A stretch of 64,000 nucleotides of DNA, taken from assembly GCA_965220955.1 (NCBI GenBank), contig CBDCRK010000015.1:62001-126000 (forward strand). The letters are read 5' to 3'. Numbering within the stretch: position 1 is the first letter of the stretch; every line of letters starts with the position of its first letter. A program made the position numbers and the translations under genes. Below are positions 25,691 to 34,776 of the stretch, piece by piece. The DNA comes from CBDCRK01 sp965220955. GTDB taxonomy: Bacteria; Desulfobacterota; Binatia; Bin18; CBDCRK01. The notes beneath the pieces are model-generated. The model saw nothing but the letters and a program-made list of their open reading frames with translations, was not told where the DNA came from and searched no databases.

Positions 25691-27238
25691 ATGAACCTGG
25701 CACATATTTTCTGGCAGAAGCTTCAGCACAACGAGTCTCGGGTTATCCTCACAGGGCTAGATCCGGGTGGGCAGGTCCTTTGGCAGAGGACCCGAGAAGA
25801 ACTTTTTGCAGAAGTCTCCCTGTGGATGGCGGCTCTACAGGAGGTAGGTGTGGGTCCTGGAGCCCGGGTAGCGCTGTCGCTAGGAAAGTCCGCGGCCTTA
25901 GTGCCCGCGCATATGTCCGTGCTGGGTGTAGGAGCAGCCGTGGTGCCTTTAAACCCGGCTCTGGCTCCGCGTGAGGCTAGGGCAGTACTAGAACGGGCGG
26001 AGGTTCAGCTTGCCATTACAGGTGCAGAAACACTTGCTCGTTCTCCAGAGATGGGGACCGCGGTGAAGGGCCCATGGTGGATTGCCGACCCTAAGCCCAA
26101 TGATCTTCCCCAGGGTACAATCGATATTGCTGAGGTTCTTGCCGGAGTACAGCCAGGACCAGAGCCAACCGACCGAGCCAAGGAAGACTTGGCCCTTCTT
26201 ATTTTTACCAGCGGTACCACAGGCCAACCCAAAGGCGTTGGCTTATCACACGAAAACCTTCTCTCCAATCTTCAGGCATTGCTGGCGCAAACCTGGGAAA
26301 TGACAGAAGCGGATCGTCTTCTCCACGCCCTTCCCCCACACCATCTACACGGCCTGGGACTAGGAATTTATGGCAGCCTCTTTATTGGTAATGAGATGGT
26401 TTTGCTCGAGCGGTTTGATGCGGCCACGATTCTGCGCGCCATTCCTGCCCATCAGATCACTCTTTTTATGGGCGTGCCAACCATGTACCACCGCATGCTT
26501 GAGGTAGAGATGGAAACCGACCTTTCTACTATGCGGCTTTTTACCTGCGGCTCGGCCCCGCTTTCTCCTGAGGTCTTCCGGCGCTTCCAGAGACAGTTTG
26601 GCTTTGCCCTGGTCGAACGTTATGGATTAACTGAGACCGCGATTAATACTTCAAATCCCGTCAATGGACCACGCAAGCCCGGAAGTGTGGGTCTTCCTCT
26701 GCCGGGGATTGAGGTCGGCGTCTTTGATCCTCAAAGTGGTGTACGGTTTAAGCCCGGGGAAGTAGGAGAAATCTGGGTACAGGGACCCAACGTGTGTGAT
26801 GGATACTGGCATAATCTTGAAGCAACACAGGCCGCTTTTCAAGACGGCTGGTTCCGTACCGGAGACCTCGGAACCTTTGACACTGATGGCTATCTTGCCA
26901 TTCTAGGGCGCATGAAGGAATTGATCATTGTTGGTGGTACCAATGTGACACCAGGAGAAGTAGAGGTAGTTTTAGAGGGTGAGCCTGGAGTGGCAGAGTG
27001 CGCCGTAGTAGGGGTATCAGACTTAGATATGGGAGAGAAGATTGCTGCCTTTGTGGTAGCAAGTGTGGGCGAGGATACGAGTGGCCTTGAGGTGCGTCTG
27101 CGAGGCAAAGCTGAAAGGGAGCTTGCCCCTTATAAACGCCCTCGCCTCTACCATTTTATCGACGCTATTCCCCGAAACGCTATGGGAAAGGTCGAGCGGA
27201 GTAAGCTGCGGGAGAGTGCCGGCATAGTTGGTACTTAA
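25691..27238 (+). CDS. AMP-forming acyl-CoA synthetase, malonyl-CoA synthetase-like
   Basis: The 515-residue enzyme has all core motifs of the ANL superfamily: LLIFTSGTTGQPKG (ATP loop), VERYGLTET, WFRTGDLG, GRMKELIIVGGTNVTPGEVE and the C-terminal catalytic Lys in NAMGKVERSKLR. The segment HALPPHHLHGLGLGIYGSLF is typical of MatB-like malonate/methylmalonate ligases (LPxxHxHGL). It activates a carboxylic acid, perhaps a dicarboxylate, to the CoA ester at the expense of ATP. A family III CoA-transferase gene follows, which suggests a shared acyl-CoA route. Confidence 0.88.
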   Translation: MNLAHIFWQKLQHNESRVILTGLDPGGQVLWQRTREELFAEVSLWMAALQEVGVGPGARVALSLGKSAALVPAHMSVLGVGAAVVPLNPALAPREARAVLERAEVQLAITGAETLARSPEMGTAVKGPWWIADPKPNDLPQGTIDIAEVLAGVQPGPEPTDRAKEDLALLIFTSGTTGQPKGVGLSHENLLSNLQALLAQTWEMTEADRLLHALPPHHLHGLGLGIYGSLFIGNEMVLLERFDAATILRAIPAHQITLFMGVPTMYHRMLEVEMETDLSTMRLFTCGSAPLSPEVFRRFQRQFGFALVERYGLTETAINTSNPVNGPRKPGSVGLPLPGIEVGVFDPQSGVRFKPGEVGEIWVQGPNVCDGYWHNLEATQAAFQDGWFRTGDLGTFDTDGYLAILGRMKELIIVGGTNVTPGEVEVVLEGEPGVAECAVVGVSDLDMGEKIAAFVVASVGEDTSGLEVRLRGKAERELAPYKRPRLYHFIDAIPRNAMGKVERSKLRESAGIVGT

Positions 27239-27329
27239 GTTGTAAGAAAAACGCCGCCTCGACTACTGTTGACCGACCCATGGTCTGGTGGTTAGATTTT
27301 TATTTCATTTGGATCTTGGAGAGAAGAAA

Positions 27330-28580
27330 ATGGACAGACAAACCCAAAAACGGCGACCCCTTGAAGACGTTCGTATTCTTGATTTTACCTGGGTAGTAGC
27401 AGGGCCGGTGGCGACCCGTATTCTGGCCGACCTGGGTGCCGAGGTTATTAAGATCGAGCGGCGAGACTCGCTTGACTTTGGTAGCCGTCGGGGTGGGTTT
27501 ACGGGCAACCTCTTTCGCGGCAAAGAGAGTACGGTCATTAACATGGCTGACCCACGCGGGGTGGAGATTGGTCGCAGATTGGTCGCCATCGCTGATGTAG
27601 TGATCGATAATTTTAGTGCCCGCGTGATGCGTAACTGGGGTATGGACTATGAGAGCTTAAAGCAGATCAAATCTGACATTATTGCTGTTAGCATGTCTGG
27701 TTTTGGTCATACCGGCCCACATAAAGATTATGTAAGCTATGGCCCTACACTCCAGGCCCTCTCTGGCTATACCCTGCTCATGCGCCATCCCGGCAAAGAG
27801 CCGGCCGGCTGGGGTTATTCCTATGCTGACATGACCGGCGGTTACAGCGGCGCTCTGGCTGTACTGATGGCGTTGTGGCATCGCCGCCGCACCGGTCAGG
27901 GGCAGTTTATTGACCTCTCACAGTTCGAAGCCATTTCTAGTCTGGTCGGTCCTACGCTTCTGGATAAACTGATTAATGGCAAAACTCCTGGTCCTTTCGG
28001 CAACCGTTCGCAAGAGGCTCCTGGTGCTCCGCATGGCATCTACCGCTGCCAGGGCAAGGATCGCTGGTGTGCCATCACTGTTTTTACTGACGAGGAATGG
28101 CAGGCGTTCTGTCAGGTCCTTGGTCATCCTGCCTGGACTCAGGATTCCCGCTTTGCTACTTGCCTTAGCCGGGTACAAAATCAGGATGCTTTAGATAGAT
28201 ATGTTGAGGAGTGGACAAGAGAACGCACCCCGGAAGAGGTAATGGCAATTCTACAGAAGGCAGGCATTGCTGCAGGAATAGTGGCCAACGGAGAAGACCT
28301 CTGTAGTCGTGACCCGCATATGCAGGCCCGAGGATACTGGGCAAAGGTGAAAGCTCCGGAGGGAGAGGAGGTTACCTTAGACGGGGTGCCCTATAAGCTT
28401 TCTTCCACACCAGCTTATGTCTCAGCCCCAGGACCGCTTTTGGGGGAACACACCGACAGCGTTCTGAGAAGACTGCTCAATTTTTCTGATGCCGAGATTA
28501 GCAAGCTCAAGGCAGAGGGAGTGATCGCCTCTCAGGCCGAAATTGCTGCCGAGCGGGCTGCAGCTCAGGTGGCGGGGTAG
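27330..28580 (+). CDS. Family III CoA-transferase-like protein lacking the catalytic Asp
   Basis: This 416-residue protein starts at the ATG at 27330 behind TTGGAGAG. It has the family N-terminus (VRILDFTWVVAGPVATRILA, then LGAEVIKIERRDSLDF), but at the catalytic position it reads YGPTLQALSG where active relatives have YDPxxQAxSG, so Gly (G138) replaces Asp. Subunits with this change are known in two-component family III enzymes, where the partner supplies the Asp. No adjacent partner gene exists here, so it may act with a chain encoded elsewhere or may catalyse another reaction. Co-oriented with the ligase and the alpha/beta hydrolase. Confidence 0.88.
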   Translation: MDRQTQKRRPLEDVRILDFTWVVAGPVATRILADLGAEVIKIERRDSLDFGSRRGGFTGNLFRGKESTVINMADPRGVEIGRRLVAIADVVIDNFSARVMRNWGMDYESLKQIKSDIIAVSMSGFGHTGPHKDYVSYGPTLQALSGYTLLMRHPGKEPAGWGYSYADMTGGYSGALAVLMALWHRRRTGQGQFIDLSQFEAISSLVGPTLLDKLINGKTPGPFGNRSQEAPGAPHGIYRCQGKDRWCAITVFTDEEWQAFCQVLGHPAWTQDSRFATCLSRVQNQDALDRYVEEWTRERTPEEVMAILQKAGIAAGIVANGEDLCSRDPHMQARGYWAKVKAPEGEEVTLDGVPYKLSSTPAYVSAPGPLLGEHTDSVLRRLLNFSDAEISKLKAEGVIASQAEIAAERAAAQVAG

Positions 28581-28610
28581 AGGTAGAAACCATTCAATAA
28601 GGAAAGAATT

Positions 28611-29396
28611 ATGCCACTAGCAAAAATTAACAACATTGATCTATATTACGAGGTCCAGGGTGAAGGACCGGTACTGGTTCTTGCTCACGGCGCTGGAGGC
28701 AACCACCTGAGCTGGTGGCAACAGGTGCCAGTGCTTTCTCAGAAATTTACCTGTGTAACCTTTGATCATCGGGGTTTTGGCTACTCGCGAGATCTGTCTA
28801 ATGGTCCTGGGCCCAATGCGTTTGTGCAGGATTTGACTGGCTTGCTCGATCACCTGGGTATTGAGAAAGCTATCCTTGCTGGTCAATCTATGGGGGGCTG
28901 GACAGTATTGGGGTTTGCCTCAGCGTGTCCTGAAAGGGTTAGTGCCCTCATTCTTTGTGACACTACCGGTGGGGTAGATGACCCAGAGGTTGTCAAACAA
29001 AATGCTAACATTCAGGCATTATCGCGGGAGAGCTTACCACAGATTTTGTCCAGGGCCTATTCGGCCCAGTTTCCCCAACGGGATCCTGCCCGCTGTTTTC
29101 TCTACCAGCAGATTTCCGCTCTCAATATTCATGTTCCCCCGAACCTGGTGTCTACTCTGCTCGGCGTCAAACACCAGGTCGAGACCATAGTAGAGCAGAA
29201 AATCCCTACTCTCTTTCTGGTTGGTGAGGAAGATGTTCTCACCCCTCCACAAGTGATGAAAAAAATCCAGCAGCGCATTCCCCAATCACGCTTTGTGAAG
29301 GTGCCCAGAGCAGGCCACTCTCTATACTTCGAAAAGCCGGAGGAATTTAACCGGATCGTGCTAGATTTTTTGCAAGAGTCTGGCCTCAATCCTTAA
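28611..29396 (+). CDS. Alpha/beta hydrolase (Ser nucleophile)
   Basis: The 261-residue protein has the canonical triad: HGAGGNHLSWWQ oxyanion loop, GQSMGGW with Ser as nucleophile, an acid in LVGEEDVLTPP, and His in AGHSLYFEKPEEF. It resembles 3-oxoadipate enol-lactonase and related small esterases. It follows the CoA-transferase-like gene by 30 bases on the same strand and may hydrolyse a lactone or thioester of the pathway. Its 3' end overlaps the convergent ABC-ATPase gene by 11 bases. Confidence 0.88.
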   Translation: MPLAKINNIDLYYEVQGEGPVLVLAHGAGGNHLSWWQQVPVLSQKFTCVTFDHRGFGYSRDLSNGPGPNAFVQDLTGLLDHLGIEKAILAGQSMGGWTVLGFASACPERVSALILCDTTGGVDDPEVVKQNANIQALSRESLPQILSRAYSAQFPQRDPARCFLYQQISALNIHVPPNLVSTLLGVKHQVETIVEQKIPTLFLVGEEDVLTPPQVMKKIQQRIPQSRFVKVPRAGHSLYFEKPEEFNRIVLDFLQESGLNP

Positions 29397-31131
29397 CTTT
29401 CAGCGTTCGCATCCGATTGATCGCCCCGGCCAGCTCAAAGATACGCGGCAGAGCCAGGTCAGCCATAGGGTAGGGGGTCACGGCATCCCAGCCCTTTTCC
29501 TCGACCTCGGCTAGCATTCTCTCCAGTCCCTCTCCTAGGTTAGAGGAACGATCCAGCCATTGTTCTGCATACAGATAGATCAGCTCACCAATGGCCCGGG
29601 TCTGACTGGAGTCTACAAGCTGCTCAAGGTAAGAAAGATCAATAGCCGTGGTACCAAAGAGAAGAGTGTGGAGACCTTTGGCCGAGATTTTTACCTCACG
29701 CTTGCCTTTGCGGGCGTTAAAGCTAGCGGTCGAAGGCAGACGGGGTTTGATGGGGCTAAACACGCCTCCTCCCTCTGTCTGCCGCTGGTTAGGAAGCGCC
29801 TGGACAATCTCTTTTGCCCTGGCAGTAATATGCTGCGGTCGGTAGTCCGTCATGGCGATCACGCGGTCGGCGACCTCCAGATAATCTCCTGACCCCCCCA
29901 TAACCAGGACGGTTGATACTCCATGTTGGCGGTAGAGCTGGTGTACACGGTCAACAAAAGGAGTGATCGGCTCGTGTTCTTTATGAATGAGCGCCTGCAT
30001 GCGACCATCACGGATCATAAAGTTGGTCGCGGAAGTATCCTCGTCAATAAGGAGTAGCCTGGCTCCTACTTCTAATGCTTCCATGATATTGGCTGCCTGC
30101 GAGGTTGATCCGCTGGCGTTGTCGGTGGAAAAGTGACGGGTATCTTTGCCGAAGGGGAGATGATTAATAAAGGGAGAGATATCAACCTTCTCGGCACTCC
30201 GGCCATCCTCAGCTCGGATCGTTGCCGCTTCTGCTATGGTGACTACATACTCCCGGCCATCTCCAGGAATATGGTTGTACACTCCTCTCTCCAGCGCCCG
30301 CAGAAGGGTAGACTTCCCGTGAAACCCTCCTCCTACAATAAGGGTCACACCTGCGGGTATGCCCATGCCCTTGAGTTCTCCTCGATTTGGGGCTGTCAGC
30401 GTTATCTCTAAGTCAGATGGAGAGGTAAAAGGAATGACCCCCTCTCTTACTACTAGTGGTCGTTTATCCACACCGCTTGTACGCGGAAGAATAGAACCGT
30501 TGGCTACAAAAGCCACAAGGTCCTTTTGCCGCAATTCAGCCCGCAGCGCTTCCTGATCCTCCACAACATCCACATGCTGCTGGGCCTCTTGAGCAGAAAG
30601 AGAACGAAAGAAAAGGGATTGTTTGATAATAGCCGGCACCTCCTGTGCGAGCATCCTGGCGGCTCCGCGGCCATCAATAGAGCGGCCAAAAGCAGGGAGG
30701 CCGACAAAGAAGCGAGCTTCGGCCTTCTCTGCGGTTACACTCATGGCTGTACGTTTCAGTACCTCCTGATTGCCTACGTCAATGGCAATCAGGCCACTTG
30801 TGCCCATGCCTCCATGTCCCTTGGTCTCTTTGCGGGCTGCTTTGGCAAACGCACGGGTGAGAAAATCCTCTAGGCCAAGCTGCCTCGCCGGGTTAGCAAA
30901 GAGTGAGGAAGGAAAGGCAGCTCCTTGTTGGGAGATCATCACCCGCGCCCGTGAAGGTGCGGCAAAAGGGTCTCCTTGGATATGTTCGAGAATTAGGATA
31001 AAATCAGAAAAGTCATAAGAACCTTTTATGTCTGTATAAGCCTTGTAACCTTTGCCCTCAATGCGGGAGAGTATGCGTAGCAAATCTTCCCGGGTGCGAC
31101 CTTCTGTTGTCCGACCAGAAAACCTTTGCAT
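29386..31131 (-). CDS. ABC-class ATPase domain protein (PF09818-like)
   Basis: The 581-residue protein belongs to the predicted ABC-class ATPases. It has an N-terminal region starting with LLRILSRIEGKGYKAYTDIK, a Walker A GGGFHGKSTLL near residue 275, a signature-like NASGSTSQAAN and a Walker B RLLLIDEDTSATNF. The C-terminal segment TLKVKD closes the reading frame. The family includes trypanosome MRB1590, an RNA-editing-associated ATPase, and many bacterial members of unknown role. It is cytosolic, with no membrane helix. The gene stands alone. Confidence 0.85.
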   Translation of the reverse strand: MQRFSGRTTEGRTREDLLRILSRIEGKGYKAYTDIKGSYDFSDFILILEHIQGDPFAAPSRARVMISQQGAAFPSSLFANPARQLGLEDFLTRAFAKAARKETKGHGGMGTSGLIAIDVGNQEVLKRTAMSVTAEKAEARFFVGLPAFGRSIDGRGAARMLAQEVPAIIKQSLFFRSLSAQEAQQHVDVVEDQEALRAELRQKDLVAFVANGSILPRTSGVDKRPLVVREGVIPFTSPSDLEITLTAPNRGELKGMGIPAGVTLIVGGGFHGKSTLLRALERGVYNHIPGDGREYVVTIAEAATIRAEDGRSAEKVDISPFINHLPFGKDTRHFSTDNASGSTSQAANIMEALEVGARLLLIDEDTSATNFMIRDGRMQALIHKEHEPITPFVDRVHQLYRQHGVSTVLVMGGSGDYLEVADRVIAMTDYRPQHITARAKEIVQALPNQRQTEGGGVFSPIKPRLPSTASFNARKGKREVKISAKGLHTLLFGTTAIDLSYLEQLVDSSQTRAIGELIYLYAEQWLDRSSNLGEGLERMLAEVEEKGWDAVTPYPMADLALPRIFELAGAINRMRTLKVKD

Positions 31132-31273
31132 AGATCCATTCCCTCAATACAATCATGGACAAAGCCCGCTGTTGTTTACTAACGCTGCGCTTAAGTTTGA
31201 GAACACTAACAGGGATTTCTTAAGGGGGCAAGTTTGAAGAAAAAATTACCTTTCCACCCGTCACTGAGGAAGG

Positions 31274-31636
31274 GTGGACATTGGGTACTTACACTTCCCC
31301 TCCATCGCAACCTCGCCGGCGCAGGAGACACCTTCTGCTGAGGTGCTTGCCGGTGTATGGATAGGGTTTGATGAGAAGAGGTCGTTGGGTGAGAAGCAAA
31401 GTGGTGGGAGAGTGGCTGCACCCATCTGGCTTGACTTTATGCAGACGGCGTTGGCAGACAAGCCGGTGCCAGATTTTCCTGTTCCTGAAGGGGTTGTTTT
31501 TGTCCGCATTGACCCTAGAACTGGCCTGCGCGCATTACCTAATAACGGGCGGGCAATCTTGGAATGCTTTAAGCAGGGGACCGAGCCGCAGGTGCTCACC
31601 AGGATAGCGGTGGAGAGTGGGTCTTCTTTGCCTTGA
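31274..31636 (+). pseudogene. C-terminal remnant of penicillin-binding protein 1A
   Basis: From about 31340 the frame encodes the last part of a class A PBP: VLAGVWIGFDEKRSLG, then GGRVAAPIWLDFMQTALADK, then FPVPEGVVFVRIDPRTG. This is the end of the transpeptidase domain and the typical C-terminal tail. The glycosyltransferase domain and the SxxK, SxN and KTG motifs are absent, and the divergent ATPase gene begins 143 bases upstream. It is therefore a short relic, probably left by a deletion or duplication. Confidence 0.75.
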
Positions 31637-31648
31637 AAGGAGCGCCCT

Positions 31649-32674
31649 TCACAATTCCCAGTGTCGTTTCTGCACTTCCTTGACCCTGGGAAAGATGCGT
31701 AGAGAGCCTTCGGGCTCGGGAACGCCCTGGGAAAGTTTTTGTCCGTCCATCTCATCGAGTACGCGGATCACTGAGTTTTTTAAGGCAGTGAGGTCATATC
31801 CCCCCTCAAGAATGGCTGCACAGCGACCTTGGGCATGGTCACGGGCAATACGCAGAAGAATCCGGGCCATGGCGGCAAAGCCCTCTTCCGTGACATTCAT
31901 GCCACCCAAAGGGTCGCGGTAGTGACAGTCAAAGCCGGCAGAAATGAGAACAAACTGAGGATCGAACTGCCGACTGATGGGATCAATGATGCATTGAAAT
32001 GCCTCAATATATTCAGCATCTCCCCAGCCTGCGGGAAAAGGCAGGTTTACGGTAAAACCTTCTCCCTCACCTGTGCCCGTCTCTTCAGTCGCACCGGTGC
32101 CCGGGTAATAGGGATACTGGTGAGTAGAGAGATAGAGAACGTTTTTGTCCTGGTAAAAGCTGCTCTGGGTACCGTTGCCATGGTGAAGATCCCAGTCCAT
32201 GATGAGGATGCGCTGCAAGCCAAACTTCTCTCGCAGATAGTGCGCGCCAACCGCCACATTGTTAAATAGACAAAAGCCCATGGCCCGGCTCCTTTCGGCA
32301 TGATGACCCGGGGGCCGTACCAGGGCAAAGCCGTTGTCCACCTCGCCGGTCATGATGCTCTCAAGTAACGTGAGCAGACCGCCCGTAGCCAAGCAGGCAG
32401 TGGTATAGGATTGGGCCGAGGTAGGGGTGTCAGCATCAAAGGCATAAAAGTCCTGCTGGGCAGTGGCTGCTACCCGGTCAATATGTCCTGGGTCATGGTT
32501 ATAGGCAATTTCGTTTGGGTCGGCCAAGCGGGGAGTAAGGCGGACTAATCCTTCTCTCTGGTACTCTTGTTCCAAGCGGAGAAGCGTACCGATCCTTTCT
32601 GCCCGCTCCGGGTGACTAGGGCCGGTGTTGTGCTCCTGATAACGGGTATCCATTATTATGCCTGTACGTAACAT
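31649..32674 (-). CDS. Histone deacetylase / acetoin utilisation family hydrolase
   Basis: The 341-residue protein has the class II HDAC-like motifs: HNTGPSHPERAER, RPPGHHAERSRAMGFCLFNN, the zinc ligands in DWDLHHGNG, and STHQYPYYPGTG. These bacterial enzymes deacetylate polyamines, small amides or acetylated proteins. The substrate cannot be fixed from sequence. It is full length, starts at the ATG at 32674, and is convergent with the PBP remnant. Confidence 0.92.
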   Translation of the reverse strand: MLRTGIIMDTRYQEHNTGPSHPERAERIGTLLRLEQEYQREGLVRLTPRLADPNEIAYNHDPGHIDRVAATAQQDFYAFDADTPTSAQSYTTACLATGGLLTLLESIMTGEVDNGFALVRPPGHHAERSRAMGFCLFNNVAVGAHYLREKFGLQRILIMDWDLHHGNGTQSSFYQDKNVLYLSTHQYPYYPGTGATEETGTGEGEGFTVNLPFPAGWGDAEYIEAFQCIIDPISRQFDPQFVLISAGFDCHYRDPLGGMNVTEEGFAAMARILLRIARDHAQGRCAAILEGGYDLTALKNSVIRVLDEMDGQKLSQGVPEPEGSLRIFPRVKEVQKRHWEL

Positions 32675-32802
32675 GGGGTTGTCTCCTTTGTTCTCCCTTT
32701 ACACCTTAGCCGCTTAGAGCGCAACGTGCTAACCCTGTCCTTGAAATCTCTTTGAGATCAACCGAATCTGTTTTTTAGTATCAAACATGATACATAAGAC
32801 TG

Positions 32803-32985
32803 ATGTCACGTAAAAAGCGAGGTGGCTATCTATTTGTCACATTCAAAGGTGACCACCCTCCTCGCCACGTGCATATATTCAGAGGGAGAAAACTAATTGC
32901 ACGGTGGGACTTGACCCATCAGCGGGTGCTTTCAGGAACAATCTCCTCCCGGATTAGACAGTATCTGAGAGAGCTATATGAATAA
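32803..32985 (+). CDS. DUF4160 family small protein
   Basis: The 60-residue protein reads GGYLFVTFKGDHPPRHVHIF and RWDLTHQRVLSG, the DUF4160 pattern (beta-strands plus a conserved HVHI). Its stop overlaps the start of the next gene by 8 bases. DUF4160/DUF2442 pairs recur in bacteria and are suspected toxin-antitoxin-like modules. This is the left edge of the defence island. Confidence 0.8.
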   Translation: MSRKKRGGYLFVTFKGDHPPRHVHIFRGRKLIARWDLTHQRVLSGTISSRIRQYLRELYE

Positions 32986-33571
32986 TCAACGACAGCAGAA
33001 GGCAGTGAAACCGAGTGATGACCTCGACAAGCGTTTCAACGCCGTTGCTTATTTTCCGCAGACCGATACTTTTATGGTCACCTTTCTCAACGGTAGGGCC
33101 TATCACCTTCCCCGAACGGCGTTCTCCTCAGACCTGGAGTTTGATCATGCCTCACCAGTCACTGCGGTGATGATTGGCAAGGACTTAGATTATTACTTCA
33201 CAGTTCATCTTGCTTCGGGTGTCAGCTTTGAGGTTCCCTGGGATCGCGTGCTGTATGAGTGTGAGCCAGAGTATGAATACTTCAAAGGACGCCGTCTGAA
33301 GCAGGATCAAGCGAATCTTGCTTATGAAGCCCAGCAAGTTCGCCGGCTGCGGCAACAAGCCGGTTTGACTCAGGAGGCTTTGGCCAAACGTACCGGGCTT
33401 GCGCGTCCCAATCTGTCCCGAATTGAATCAGGTCGTTATCGACCCTCCCTGGAAACCTTGGAGCGCATTGCCAGTGCTCTGAGCCAGCCGGTCAGCGTCC
33501 TTATTTCACACCTCCCGCTTTCCCACCCGACAAAACAGTCCAAGCGTTGTCGTAAGAAAAGAGCCGTATGA
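32978..33571 (+). CDS. DUF2442 plus XRE helix-turn-helix protein
   Basis: The 197-residue protein combines a DUF2442-like N-terminal half (VAYFPQTDTFMVTFLNGRAY, then GVSFEVPWDRVLYECEPEYE) with an XRE helix-turn-helix at about residues 118-175 (RLRQQAGLTQEALAKRTGLA, then RPNLSRIESGRYRPSLETLE) and a basic tail. It overlaps the DUF4160 gene by 8 bases, so the pair is coupled. By analogy with HigBA- and RelBE-like pairs, the HTH protein would be the DNA-binding autoregulator. Confidence 0.85.
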   Translation: MNNQRQQKAVKPSDDLDKRFNAVAYFPQTDTFMVTFLNGRAYHLPRTAFSSDLEFDHASPVTAVMIGKDLDYYFTVHLASGVSFEVPWDRVLYECEPEYEYFKGRRLKQDQANLAYEAQQVRRLRQQAGLTQEALAKRTGLARPNLSRIESGRYRPSLETLERIASALSQPVSVLISHLPLSHPTKQSKRCRKKRAV

Positions 33572-33606
33572 GCCAACCCTTTTTTGCAAGGTGACGAACT
33601 CTACCG

Positions 33607-34473
33607 CTAACGGTGCTTGGCCAGAAACGCATCGATCAAGCGGCGCGCAATGCTGAGGCGCCCAGGAATAGACGGCATGGAGTCGGCGGTGAACCAGCCG
33701 GCCTCCGCGATCTCAGTGGGATCTATCTCAATCTCACCACCGGCATACACTGCGGTAAAGCCTAACATGAGGGAATTAGGAAACGGCCAAGGCTGACTGG
33801 CAAAGTAGCGAATGTTGTGGACTGTGATGCCCACTTCTTCTTTGACTTCTCGTGCCACTGCTTCCTCTATAGTCTCTCCAGGCTCGACAAAACCCGCAAG
33901 AACGCTATACAGCCCGGTTGGGAAGTGGGCGGAGCGTGCCAGCAGGATCTTATCGCCACGTTCGACCCGTACAATAATCGCTGGAGACAGCCGCGGAAAG
34001 TTGAGCAGCCCACATTGCGGACACTCTTTTGCCCGCTCTGTAGTCTTGGTCCGCATCGGGTTGCCACAGCGGCCACAATATTGGTGGGTCCGGTCCCACT
34101 CGACAATCTGTACCGCCCGGCCACCCAGCACAAATAGATCCTCATCCAGCAGCTCATAGACCTGCCGTAAGTCCTTGAAAGCCATGCTGTCAGGAAGAGC
34201 CTGGTCTGCCACATCGACCGCATAACAAGACAGTCCATCGTAGCGGCCTAAATAGTGCTGACGCAGGGCAGTCACCCCGAGTTCCTGGAAGTCGACCCGG
34301 CACGGAACACGCAAGGCATTGCTGGTTACCTCAACCAGGAGTCTATTCCGGTGAAAGGCAAACCACCAGGTCGGCCCCGAATAGTCCTGTGGGGGAACGA
34401 TCTCAGAGACAAACGGTTTGCGCATGCCAAATAACTGTTGCTTCAGTGTGCCTGCTGCATCATCTCTACCCAT
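33607..34473 (-). CDS. nudC: NADH pyrophosphatase NudC
   Basis: The 288-residue protein has the NudC architecture: an N-terminal domain, a four-Cys zinc site (YCGRCGNPM and CPQCG), then the Nudix box GFVEPGETIEEAVAREVKEE, and the NudC-specific SQPWPFPNSLMLGF. It hydrolyses NAD(H) and can remove NAD caps from RNA. The gene's ATG lies within the tail of an upstream antitoxin-like gene (8-base overlap), an unusual coupling. It may have nothing to do with the surrounding defence genes. Confidence 0.93.
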   Translation of the reverse strand: MGRDDAAGTLKQQLFGMRKPFVSEIVPPQDYSGPTWWFAFHRNRLLVEVTSNALRVPCRVDFQELGVTALRQHYLGRYDGLSCYAVDVADQALPDSMAFKDLRQVYELLDEDLFVLGGRAVQIVEWDRTHQYCGRCGNPMRTKTTERAKECPQCGLLNFPRLSPAIIVRVERGDKILLARSAHFPTGLYSVLAGFVEPGETIEEAVAREVKEEVGITVHNIRYFASQPWPFPNSLMLGFTAVYAGGEIEIDPTEIAEAGWFTADSMPSIPGRLSIARRLIDAFLAKHR

Positions 34474-34663
34474 GGGCGGAGTCCTCCTGTATTGTCAGGT
34501 ATGCGCACATTGGAGACGGGAGATGTTTTTTCCCCGCCATGAGAACAGAGAGAGCCTTATCGATGGCTTCTTGCTCCGATTCCACGCCGAAATACTGCTT
34601 GGCAAAGTCGATCTTGCTCTGATCTAATTTCAGGTGCTTGTGCTTTAGAGTAGCTGTGCGCAT
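34466..34663 (-). CDS. VapB/antitoxin-like protein, orphan
   Basis: The 65-residue protein has the pattern TATLKHKHLKLDQSKIDFAK then YFGVESEQEAIDKAL, which matches short antitoxins of type II modules with a ribbon-helix-helix-like start. The ATG at 34663 has an AGAGAAG site; an upstream ATG at 34723 lacks one. No toxin gene is next to it, and its stop overlaps the nudC start. It may be a relic of a toxin-antitoxin pair whose toxin was lost. Confidence 0.55.
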   Translation of the reverse strand: MRTATLKHKHLKLDQSKIDFAKQYFGVESEQEAIDKALSVLMAGKKHLPSPMCAYLTIQEDSAHG

Positions 34664-34776
34664 ACGCGCTTCTCTTTCATGTACATGAATATTAACAGGC
34701 ATTGCTTCAAGAGACAAACTCATCGAGTCATTTGCCCGTGCAACTTAGCTCTCGATGGGCTTCTTTATCCTTATTT

